Positions 1 through 7,541 of a stretch of DNA of 64,000 nt are shown piece by piece. The position numbers were made by a program, and so were the translations under genes. Under the pieces are notes generated by a model. The model saw only the letters and a list, made by a program, of their open reading frames with translations. It made no database searches and was not told the origin of the DNA. Origin of the DNA: Barnesiella viscericola DSM 18177 (GTDB lineage Bacteria > Bacteroidota > Bacteroidia > Bacteroidales > Barnesiellaceae); contig NZ_CP007034.1 in the NCBI RefSeq assembly GCF_000512915.1, positions 1,488,001 to 1,552,000 on the forward strand. Direction: 5' to 3'. Positions within the stretch are counted from its first letter, which is position 1. Each line of letters starts with the position of its first letter.

Positions 1-1293
1 CTCCCCTCGACCCTCCACACGACCGATACCGGCACCGGCAAGATGCACTTCACAGCCACACCCGCCGTGCTCGAAATAAGTACCGAAGCCGATCCCGCCC
101 GGGTCGACTCGGTGAATGCGTGGGTCACCCGGCAGAACATCGCCAACGGCTTTGCCGTCGCCGCGCCAACCGCCTCTGCCGCCACACTCGCCGCAGGGAA
201 CAATGCCCCGTCGCTCAACCGGTTCGAGCACTTTATCCGCGAGACCTTCGGCGAGAAGCGGGAGACGAGCCGCCACCCCCTCTCCGGCAACATCGGGGTG
301 GTAAAGGTGTGCCTCTCGCAGAAACCGGCCCCCGGCGAGACCGTCGTGCTCAACACCGTGTTCCAACGGGGTGACCGGAGCATCTTCATCACGCAAGGCG
401 AACGGCTCGAATTTACCGAGGCCAACTGGGACAAGCCGGCCTACATCGCCATACAGACCGACCCGAAGCTGAGACAGGCATCGACCGCCTCGTTCGAGGG
501 GACCTCGGGCCAGATAGCCCTGGCCTGGTCGATTACCTTCTTCGTCCTGGCCGGATTCTTCATCGCCATCGGCCTCTACCACAAATACATTCTGCCCCGT
601 CCCGCCGCCGACCGGGCCGTGTGCCGGGCCACCGCCTCGAACATCTTCCGGGAGTTCCTGGCCACCTTCGTCTCCTTCTTCCGCAAGAAACAGATCGGTA
701 TAGCCCTGCTCTTCATGCTGCTCTACCGGCTGCCCGAGGCCCAGCTGGTGAAACTCATCAACCCCTTCCTGCTCGACCCCAGGGAGATGGGCGGGCTGGG
801 GCTCACCACGGGACAGGTGGGACTGGTCTACGGCACCATCGGCATACTGGGGCTCACCTTGGGCGGTATCATCGGCGGCATCGTAGCCGCCAAAGGCGGA
901 CTGCGCCGGTGGCTGTGGCCCATGGCTTGGAGCATCTCGCTCACCTGTGCCACCTTCGTCTACCTCAGCTACGCCCAACCCGACAGCCTGTGGGTCATCA
1001 ACCTCTGTGTCTTCATCGAGCAGTTCGGCTACGGGTTCGGCTTCACCGCCTACATGCTCTACCTCATCTATTTCTCCGAAGGCGAGCACTCGACCGCCCA
1101 CTACGCCATCTGCACCGCCTTCATGGCGCTGGGCATGATGCTGCCGGGCATGGCGGCCGGCTGGTTGCAGGAGCTCATCGGCTACAAACACTTCTTCAAC
1201 TGGGTGATGATCTGCTGTGTAGCCACCATCGCCGTGTGCGCCTTCCTCAAAATCGACCCCGACTATGGCCGGAAGAAGACCGACGTGCGCTAA
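1..1293 (+). CDS. MFS permease, AmpG/MurT-like, with extracytoplasmic insert (5' partial)
   Basis: The reading frame is open from the first base of the window, so the N-terminal half is missing; about 430 residues remain. The visible part starts with roughly 165 non-membrane residues, including a beta-sandwich-like stretch with a Calx-beta-style FTEANWDKPAYIAIQ segment, followed by about seven hydrophobic segments (for example AWSITFFVLAGFFIAIGLY and the glycine-rich IGILGLTLGGIIGGIV). This matches the C-terminal half of Bacteroidetes AmpG-like major facilitator permeases, which carry a soluble insert. The genes downstream encode a BadF-type kinase and MurQ; in Tannerella forsythia an MFS importer (MurT) sits with MurK and MurQ, so import of MurNAc or muropeptides is the likely role. 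An AmpG-type anhydro-muropeptide permease is the alternative. Confidence 0.8.
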   Translation, partial: LPSTLHTTDTGTGKMHFTATPAVLEISTEADPARVDSVNAWVTRQNIANGFAVAAPTASAATLAAGNNAPSLNRFEHFIRETFGEKRETSRHPLSGNIGVVKVCLSQKPAPGETVVLNTVFQRGDRSIFITQGERLEFTEANWDKPAYIAIQTDPKLRQASTASFEGTSGQIALAWSITFFVLAGFFIAIGLYHKYILPRPAADRAVCRATASNIFREFLATFVSFFRKKQIGIALLFMLLYRLPEAQLVKLINPFLLDPREMGGLGLTTGQVGLVYGTIGILGLTLGGIIGGIVAAKGGLRRWLWPMAWSISLTCATFVYLSYAQPDSLWVINLCVFIEQFGYGFGFTAYMLYLIYFSEGEHSTAHYAICTAFMALGMMLPGMAAGWLQELIGYKHFFNWVMICCVATIAVCAFLKIDPDYGRKKTDVR

Positions 1294-1342
1294 ATAAAGC
1301 CAAAACAACCCAAAAGGTAACCCGCAGAATCAAAAAAGTATA

Positions 1343-1350
1343 TAATTTTG
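1343..1350 (+). promoter_or_regulatory. Candidate Bacteroidetes -7 box (TAATTTTG)
   Basis: A TAATTTTG sequence matching the TAnnTTTG consensus lies 90 nt before the dehydrogenase start, inside the 147-nt gap after the permease gene. No clear TTTG/TTG -33 element is present about 20 nt upstream, so this may be a weak internal promoter that lets the three downstream genes be expressed apart from the permease. Confidence 0.4.
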
Positions 1351-1386
1351 TCCTGCCGAATGCAGATTCTACAAGCGTGAAAGAAC

Positions 1387-1412
1387 CGTGACCGTTCCGA
1401 GGGAAGGTCACG
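1387..1412 (+). promoter_or_regulatory. Leader hairpin upstream of the dehydrogenase gene
   Basis: CGTGACC (1387-1393) is complementary to GGTCACG (1406-1412), and inside it TTCC pairs with GGAA around a 3-nt loop, giving an 11-bp stem with one bulged base. It ends 28 nt before the ATG at 1441 and is not followed by a T-run, so it is more likely a leader or intercistronic RNA structure, or a protein-binding palindrome, than a terminator. Confidence 0.45.
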
Positions 1413-1440
1413 TCGGTCGTATTATTTAAAATCAACCGAG

Positions 1441-4245
1441 ATGAAAGATTCAAAATACAGTGCTTATTTGAAAGAGGTCGAGAGATTCATTCCCAAAGAC
1501 CGTATTTATACCGACGAATTGCGCCGACTGGCATGGGGCACCGATGCCGGCTTCTATCGTCTGATTCCCCAGATTGTTATCCGCTCGAAAAACGAAGAGG
1601 AGGTGGCCCGCCTCTTGACGCTGGCCGACCGATACGCCCTGCCCGTGACCTTCCGGGCGGCCGGGACCTCGCTCTCGGGACAGAGCATCAGCGACTCGAT
1701 ACTGATTGTGGCCGGCAAGAACTGGGAGCACTACACCCTCTCGGACGACCACAGCCAGATTACCCTGCAACCCGGTATCATCGGGGCCCGTGTGAACGAG
1801 ATTCTGAAACCCTACGGCCGCAAGTTCGCCCCCGACCCCGCCTCGGTCAAGTCGGCCATGGTGGGCGGCATCGTCATGAACAACGCCTCGGGCATGAACT
1901 GCGGCACCCACGCCAACAGCGACAAGGAGCTGATTTCGGCCAAAATCGTTCTGGCCGACGGTACCCGGCTCGACACAGGCGACGCCGCAAGTCGCCAGGC
2001 CTTCGAGCAGAGCCATGCCCCCTTCCTGAAACATATCGCCGAGCTGCGCGACGACATACGGGCCGACCAGGCTCTGAGCGATCGTATCCGCAAGAAATAT
2101 GCCATCAAGAACGTGACCGGTCTCAACCTGTTGCCCTTCGTGGTCTACGACGACCCGTTCGACATCATCGCCCACCTCATGGTGGGTTCGGAGGGTACCC
2201 TCGCCTTCCTCTCGGAGGTCACGATGAAGACCGAGCACGACTACCCCTGCTCGGCCAGCGCCATGCTCTACTTCAACGACATCAAGGAGGCCTGTCACAC
2301 CGTGGTGGCCATGAAGCAGGGTCCCGTATTCAGTGCCGAGATGCTCGACAAGAAATCGCTCGCCTCAGTAGGCGACACCACCGGCGAGGGGCTCACTGCC
2401 GTACTCACCGAGACCAAGGCCGATACTCCCGAGGAGTTGCAGGCTCACATCGAAGCCATCAAAAAGATATTGGCACCCTTCCAGACCGCCACACCCATAC
2501 ACTTCACCGACAAGCCCGAGGAGTACTCCCGATACTGGGCCATTCGCTCGGGCATCTTCCCTTCGGTGGGCGGCACCCGTCAACTGGGCACCACCGTGCT
2601 CATCGAGGACGTGGCCTTCCCCATCGACGACCTGCCCGAAGCCACCTCCGACCTGCAAGCCCTGCTCGAACGGAACGGCTACTCCGACGCCTGCATCTAC
2701 GGCCACGCACTGGAAGGCAACTACCACTTCATCATCAGCCAGTCGTTCGACTCGCCCGAGCAGGTAGCCCGGTATGAGAAACTGATGGACGAGGTCAAGA
2801 CACTCGTCGTCGACAAATACGACGGCTCGCTCAAAGCCGAGCACGGCACGGGCCGCAACATGGCTCCCTTCGTGCGCTACGAATGGGGCGACAAGGCCTT
2901 TGCCTTCATGAAGGCGGTCAAAGAGCTGTTCGACCCCAAAGGGCTACTCAACCCCGGCGTCATCTTCAACGACGACCCGCGCTGCCACCTGAAACACTTC
3001 AAGCCCATGCCACTCACCAACCCGCACGTGGACCGCTGCATTGAATGCGGCTTCTGCGAGGTGAACTGCCTCACCTGCGGCTTCTCGCTCTCGTCGCGCC
3101 AGCGCATCGTCATTCGCCGAGAAATCTCCCGGCTGAGCCGACTGGCCACCCCCGAGAGCCTCGCCCTCATGCACACTCTGCTGAAACAATACAAATACCT
3201 GGGCAACGCCACCTGCGCCGGCGACGGACTCTGCTCCATGTCGTGCCCGATGGGCATCAGCGTGGGCGACCTCACCCACGACCTGCGGCAGGAGAATCTG
3301 CCGGCCGGCAGCCTCGGCTACAAGACGGGCGACTGGGTGGCCCGCCACTTTGCCGGTACGAAATCGAGTATCCGCCCCGTGCTCTACCTGGCCTACACGG
3401 CTCACACCCTGCTGGGCGACAAGGCCATGAGTGCCGTGGGCCGTTCGCTCCACCGCCTGGGATTCCCGCTCTGGACCCCGGCCATGCCCAAGCCCTACTA
3501 CCCGCACGCCATACCCCAGCACGAGGAGGCGTTGAAGGTGGTCTACTTCCCCAGCTGCATCAACCAGACCATGGGCCCGGCCAAGAACTCGCCCGACCCT
3601 ACACCGCTTATCGACAAGACGGTGGCCCTGCTGCAAAAAGCAGGCTACGAGGTCATCTTCCCCAAGAACATGAAGAACCTTTGTTGCGGCACCATCTGGG
3701 AGAGCAAGGGCATGATGGATATTGCCGACCGCAAGTCGGCCGAGCTGGAAGATGCACTCTACGAGGCCAGCCAGCAGGGCCGGTACCCCGTACTCTGCGA
3801 CCAGAGCCCCTGCCTGCACCGCATGCGCGAAGTGATGACCCAGGTCAAACTCTACGAGCCGGTCGAGTTCATCTACACCTTCCTGCGCGACAAGCTGCAA
3901 TTCCACCCCATCGACGACCCCGTAGCCGTGCACATCACCTGCTCGATGCGCAAGATGAACCTGGGTCAGATGCTCGTCGACCTGGCCAGCCTCTGCTCGC
4001 GCCACGTCGTCGTGCCCGAAGAGGTGGGCTGCTGCGGTTTCGCCGGAGACCGGGGTTTCACCCACCCCGAGGTGAACGCCTACGCCCTGCGCAAACTGCG
4101 GCCGCAACTCGAAAAGGCCGGTGTCAAGACCGGCTACTCCAACAGCCGCACCTGCGAGATAGGACTGGCCACCAACTCAGGGGTTCCCTACCTCTCGATT
4201 GTCTATCTGGTAGACCAATGTACAACACCCAAACCAAAAGCCTGA
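1441..4245 (+). CDS. FAD-linked / Fe-S 2-hydroxyacid dehydrogenase (probable D-lactate dehydrogenase)
   Basis: This 934-residue protein joins an FAD_binding_4 module to an iron-sulfur module. The FAD part shows the PP-loop RAAGTSLSGQS (about residues 72-82), GSEGTLA (about 250) and the C-terminal cap ending EHGTGRNMAP (about 466). Then come two ferredoxin-type cysteine clusters, RCIECGFCEVNC (about 532) and CAGDGLCSMSCP, and two CCG domains (NLCCGTIWESKG and VGCCGFAGDRGF). The layout is that of YdiJ/Dld-like enzymes, which oxidise D-2-hydroxyacids such as D-lactate or D-2-hydroxyglutarate and pass electrons to the respiratory chain. It lies inside the MurNAc operon, directly upstream of the kinase and MurQ. 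MurQ releases D-lactate, so D-lactate is the substrate I infer; the sequence alone does not fix it. Confidence 0.85.
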   Translation: MKDSKYSAYLKEVERFIPKDRIYTDELRRLAWGTDAGFYRLIPQIVIRSKNEEEVARLLTLADRYALPVTFRAAGTSLSGQSISDSILIVAGKNWEHYTLSDDHSQITLQPGIIGARVNEILKPYGRKFAPDPASVKSAMVGGIVMNNASGMNCGTHANSDKELISAKIVLADGTRLDTGDAASRQAFEQSHAPFLKHIAELRDDIRADQALSDRIRKKYAIKNVTGLNLLPFVVYDDPFDIIAHLMVGSEGTLAFLSEVTMKTEHDYPCSASAMLYFNDIKEACHTVVAMKQGPVFSAEMLDKKSLASVGDTTGEGLTAVLTETKADTPEELQAHIEAIKKILAPFQTATPIHFTDKPEEYSRYWAIRSGIFPSVGGTRQLGTTVLIEDVAFPIDDLPEATSDLQALLERNGYSDACIYGHALEGNYHFIISQSFDSPEQVARYEKLMDEVKTLVVDKYDGSLKAEHGTGRNMAPFVRYEWGDKAFAFMKAVKELFDPKGLLNPGVIFNDDPRCHLKHFKPMPLTNPHVDRCIECGFCEVNCLTCGFSLSSRQRIVIRREISRLSRLATPESLALMHTLLKQYKYLGNATCAGDGLCSMSCPMGISVGDLTHDLRQENLPAGSLGYKTGDWVARHFAGTKSSIRPVLYLAYTAHTLLGDKAMSAVGRSLHRLGFPLWTPAMPKPYYPHAIPQHEEALKVVYFPSCINQTMGPAKNSPDPTPLIDKTVALLQKAGYEVIFPKNMKNLCCGTIWESKGMMDIADRKSAELEDALYEASQQGRYPVLCDQSPCLHRMREVMTQVKLYEPVEFIYTFLRDKLQFHPIDDPVAVHITCSMRKMNLGQMLVDLASLCSRHVVVPEEVGCCGFAGDRGFTHPEVNAYALRKLRPQLEKAGVKTGYSNSRTCEIGLATNSGVPYLSIVYLVDQCTTPKPKA

Positions 4246-4253
4246 TAACCACA

Positions 4254-4280
4254 AGCCGCCCGCTCGACGCGGGAGCGGCT
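4254..4280 (+). promoter_or_regulatory. Intercistronic hairpin before the kinase gene
   Basis: AGCCGCCCGC (4254-4263) pairs with GCGGGAGCGGCT (4269-4280) across a 5-nt loop with a single mismatch. It ends 16 nt before the kinase ATG and has no following T-run. It may mark an RNA-processing or stability boundary between the dehydrogenase and murK-murQ parts of the transcript. Confidence 0.4.
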
Positions 4281-4296
4281 CCAACCCGATAAAGAG

Positions 4297-5142
4297 ATGA
4301 GCGATATGATTCTACTTGCCGACAGCGGTTCGACCAAGACCGACTGGGCGCTGGCCCACAACGGCTCGCTGGTCAAACGGATAACGACCGAAGGGATAAA
4401 CCCCTTCTTCCAGACCGAGGAGGAGATAAGCCGCATCGTTCACGAACGGCTGATACCCGCCCTCGACGGTGCGATGCCCCACGAGGTGCATTTCTACGGA
4501 GCCGGTTGTGCCTTCCCCGAGAAGAACCGCCTGGTCGAGCAAGCCATCACCCGCCATCTGCCGGTACCCGTCGAAATCGGGAGCGACCTGCTGGGAGCGG
4601 CCCGCAGCCTCTGCGGCCGTCGGCCGGGCATTGCCTGCATCATGGGCACGGGGTCGAACTCGTGCTACTACGACGGGCAGACGATTGCCGCCAACGTGTC
4701 GCCCCTGGGCTACGTGCTGGGCGACGAGGGGAGCGGCGCCGTACTAGGCCGACTGCTGGTGGGCGACTGCCTCAAAAACCAGCTGCCCGCGCCGTTGAAG
4801 GAGGCCTTTTTCAAGCGCTTCGACCTCACCCCGCAACTCATTCTGGAGCGGGTCTACAAGCAACCCTTCCCCAATCGCTTCCTCGCCTCGCTCTCACCCT
4901 TCCTCATCGAGCACATCGACGAGCCCTGCATACACAGGCTCGTCCTCAACAGCTTCAAGAGCTTCTTCACCCGTAACGTCATGCAATATGACTACCGCGG
5001 AGTAAAAGTCCATTTCACCGGCTCCATCGCCTATTACTATCGCGAGGTGCTCGACGAGGCTGCCCGCGCCCTGCAAATCGAGCTGGGGCACATCGTCAGA
5101 AGTCCGCTGGAAGGACTCGTAACCTATCACTCCAACCTGTAA
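4297..5142 (+). CDS. murK: BadF/BadG-type amino-sugar kinase (probable MurNAc kinase)
   Basis: A 281-residue ASKHA-fold kinase. The N-terminal phosphate-1 loop is LLADSGSTKTDWAL (residues 5-18); IACIMGTGSNSCYY (about 111-124) and LGYVLGDEGSGAVLG (about 137-151) are the phosphate-2 and glycine-rich adenosine segments of the BadF/BadG/BcrA/BcrD and N-acetylglucosamine kinase group. The gene starts 51 nt after the dehydrogenase and ends 11 nt before murQ. The reaction inferred from the neighbours is phosphorylation of MurNAc to MurNAc-6-phosphate in the cytoplasm, the substrate MurQ needs. Tannerella MurK is the closest functional precedent I know; GlcNAc kinase activity is an alternative or additional role. 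Confidence 0.8.
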   Translation: MSDMILLADSGSTKTDWALAHNGSLVKRITTEGINPFFQTEEEISRIVHERLIPALDGAMPHEVHFYGAGCAFPEKNRLVEQAITRHLPVPVEIGSDLLGAARSLCGRRPGIACIMGTGSNSCYYDGQTIAANVSPLGYVLGDEGSGAVLGRLLVGDCLKNQLPAPLKEAFFKRFDLTPQLILERVYKQPFPNRFLASLSPFLIEHIDEPCIHRLVLNSFKSFFTRNVMQYDYRGVKVHFTGSIAYYYREVLDEAARALQIELGHIVRSPLEGLVTYHSNL

Positions 5143-5153
5143 ACCACTACGCC

Positions 5154-5978
5154 ATGGCATTCGTCAAGATTACCGAGCAACCCTCGCTGTACGACAACCT
5201 CGAAGAGAAATCGGTGCGGGAAATCCTGCAAGACATCAACACCGAGGACCAGAAGGTGGCACTGGCCGTACAAAAGGCCATACCCCAAATCGAGAAACTC
5301 GTCACCCAAATCGTCCCCCGCATGAAACAGGGCGGACGCATCTTCTACCTGGGTGCCGGTACCAGCGGGCGCCTCGGAGTACTCGACGCCTCGGAGATTC
5401 CCCCCACCTTCGGCATGCCCCCCTCGCTGGTCATCGGGCTCATTGCCGGCGGCGACACCGCTCTGCGCAACCCCGTGGAGAATGCCGAGGACGACATGAA
5501 CCGCGGCTGGGAGGAGTTGCAGGAACATGGGGTGAACAACCTTGACACAGTCATCGGCATCGCCGCCTCGGGCACGACCCCCTACGTGGTGGGAGCCCTG
5601 CGGGCCGCTCGGGCTCACGGCATTCTCACCGCCTCCATCTCGAGCAACCCCGACTCGCCCATCGCCCACGAAGCCGACGTACCCATCGAGATGATCGTGG
5701 GCCCCGAATTTGTCACCGGCAGCTCCCGCATGAAATCGGGCACGGGTCAGAAGATGATACTCAACATGATATCAACCTCGGTCATGATCCAGCTGGGACG
5801 GGTCAAGGGCAACCGCATGGTCAACATGCAACTCACCAACCAGAAACTGGTCGACCGCGGCACCCGCATGGTGGCCGACGAGTTGGGGCTGGACTACGAG
5901 CAGGCCAAGCGGCTGCTGCTCCTGCACGGCTCGGTCAAGAAGGCTGTCGATGCCTGGCACACCTCACAAAACAAGTGA
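5154..5978 (+). CDS. murQ: N-acetylmuramic acid 6-phosphate etherase
   Basis: A 274-residue SIS-domain protein with the etherase signature GAGTSGRLGVLDASEIPPTFG at about residues 66-86, and the downstream GIAASGTTPYVVGAL, SNPDSPIAHEADVPIE and EFVTGSSRMKSGTGQKMILN blocks. MurQ cleaves the lactyl ether of MurNAc-6-phosphate, giving GlcNAc-6-phosphate and D-lactate. It is the last gene of the MurNAc operon, 11 nt behind the kinase, and is followed at once by a strong hairpin. Length and motifs match the family closely (the short, roughly 270-residue Bacteroidetes form). Confidence 0.95.
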   Translation: MAFVKITEQPSLYDNLEEKSVREILQDINTEDQKVALAVQKAIPQIEKLVTQIVPRMKQGGRIFYLGAGTSGRLGVLDASEIPPTFGMPPSLVIGLIAGGDTALRNPVENAEDDMNRGWEELQEHGVNNLDTVIGIAASGTTPYVVGALRAARAHGILTASISSNPDSPIAHEADVPIEMIVGPEFVTGSSRMKSGTGQKMILNMISTSVMIQLGRVKGNRMVNMQLTNQKLVDRGTRMVADELGLDYEQAKRLLLLHGSVKKAVDAWHTSQNK

Positions 5979-6013
5979 GGATACCCCCTTCTCCACGAAG
6001 GGCATATCCTCAC
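5975..6013. terminator. Hairpin terminator between murQ and the convergent lipoprotein gene
   Basis: GTGAGGATA (5975-5983, overlapping the murQ stop codon) pairs with TATCCTCAC (6005-6013), with further CCCTT/AAGGG pairing inside. It sits between convergent genes, so it probably acts on both, though no long T-run follows. Confidence 0.65.
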
Positions 6014-6056
6014 AACTCGTATTAGACTGAATCAGATTAAATCAGATTGTGTTGTA

Positions 6057-7499
6057 TCAATAAACTGTGTTCTGCGGGTCCATGTTGGTCCAGCCGGTCA
6101 TCCAGTTGTTGTCGGCCGTTTCGCTGGGCGAGAAGGCACCGATGTAGGAAACCTGCTCAAATCCCGAAGCTACCAGCGGGTTGCTCCAATCGGCAGCCTG
6201 AGTAGCCAGCGGGCTGTCCTGTGCAGGAATCATGCAGAAATCGGTCAGGTTCTGGGGGTTGCCTTGCAGTTTGAGGTCGGCGATAGCTGCATAAGCGTGG
6301 TTCTTGCCGTCGGCACGGTTGAAGTAGCTGTCGGTAAAGGCACCGTTATCGGTGGGGCTATACGGCGTGTTGTTCTCCCAGTATTGGGCGTCTTGGAAAT
6401 TCTTGACCATACCGGCAAAGAGGCAGTTCGATACCACCAGTTTCCCGGCCGTGGCAAAATCCTGAGTCGTCGAGTTCTTGTCGTTTTCGATGATGAGACC
6501 GAGAGGGAATCCGGCAAATACCGAGTTGAAGACTCTCAACTGTGTGTTGCGGCGCAGGTGCATGGCTGCCTGGAAGTGAGCGTCGGTATTGCTGCCGTTC
6601 ACACCGGCCTCGTCGGTATAGTTGGCGGGATCGACCACGGGACCGAAGAGCGATACGTTGGAGAATACACACGAGGTGTAGGGTTCGATGGTAGCGGCGT
6701 CGCTGCAATTATCCGACTCAAAGCCGTTGGAGGCCGACTTGTCACCGATTTTCGGGTCGCGCAGAGCGGCCAGGAATTGCAGTTTGCCCGAGAAACCGTT
6801 GTCGGTATCGAAATCGTCGTCCCAAGTACCCAAAGCCACAAGGTGCTTGCAGTTCACGTCACCGCCGAACCACTCGTAAGAGTCGTCGCCCGAGTAGGAT
6901 ACCTGTACGTAATCGACCGTCGTACCGCTGCCGACCGACCCGAAGGTGATGGCGTTAATCTCGTTGTCGACCGAATACTCGATACCGGCAAACTCGCAAC
7001 GTACATATTTCAAGATACCCGAGTTGTCGGCATTGTCGTTACCACCGTGCTGGCTGCGCACGCCACCCTCGATGGTCTGCTCGCCCTTGTTGTTCTTGGC
7101 TTTACCCAGGAGGATAATACCGCCCCAGTCACCGGGTTTGCGGTTACCGGGAGCCTGAGCCGACGTGAAGACGATAGGACGCTCTTTCGTTCCCTCGGCG
7201 ATGAGTTTACCGCCCCGCTCAACAATCAGCGTGGCTTTCGAGGCCTTTTCGCCCTTGATGACTACACCCGGCTCGATGGTGAGCGTGGCCCCGTCGGTCA
7301 CATACACAAATCCGCGCAGGTTGTAGGTATTGGGATAGGTCAAGGTCATGTCCTCCTTAATTTCATACGCATCGGAACCATCGCCCAGGTCGTAGCTCGA
7401 ACCGCTGGGAACGACGGGTTCGTCGTTACTCTCATCACAACTTACTACTGTCATAGCTGCCAAACATACGAAGGCAATCGTTTTGAATAGTTTTTTCAT
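6057..7499 (-). CDS. Surface lipoprotein with right-handed beta-helix-like repeats
   Basis: 480 residues. The N-terminus is a lipoprotein signal (MKKLFKTIAF...VVSCDES, lipid Cys at about 21) followed by an acidic stretch typical of surface-exposed Bacteroidetes lipoproteins. The body begins with AEGTKERPIVFTS and GDWGGIILLGKA motifs and is rich in short beta repeats, resembling parallel beta-helix proteins that databases often mislabel multidrug transporter. It lies 42 nt downstream of the TonB-dependent receptor on the same strand, so the two form an operon and probably act together at the outer surface, with the lipoprotein helping to capture the ligand. The ligand cannot be read from the sequence. 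Confidence 0.7.
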   Translation of the reverse strand: MKKLFKTIAFVCLAAMTVVSCDESNDEPVVPSGSSYDLGDGSDAYEIKEDMTLTYPNTYNLRGFVYVTDGATLTIEPGVVIKGEKASKATLIVERGGKLIAEGTKERPIVFTSAQAPGNRKPGDWGGIILLGKAKNNKGEQTIEGGVRSQHGGNDNADNSGILKYVRCEFAGIEYSVDNEINAITFGSVGSGTTVDYVQVSYSGDDSYEWFGGDVNCKHLVALGTWDDDFDTDNGFSGKLQFLAALRDPKIGDKSASNGFESDNCSDAATIEPYTSCVFSNVSLFGPVVDPANYTDEAGVNGSNTDAHFQAAMHLRRNTQLRVFNSVFAGFPLGLIIENDKNSTTQDFATAGKLVVSNCLFAGMVKNFQDAQYWENNTPYSPTDNGAFTDSYFNRADGKNHAYAAIADLKLQGNPQNLTDFCMIPAQDSPLATQAADWSNPLVASGFEQVSYIGAFSPSETADNNWMTGWTNMDPQNTVY

Positions 7500-7541
7500 C
7501 TTTACTTTCTTTTTAATTAGTATTATAGAAAAGGGTTTTTA

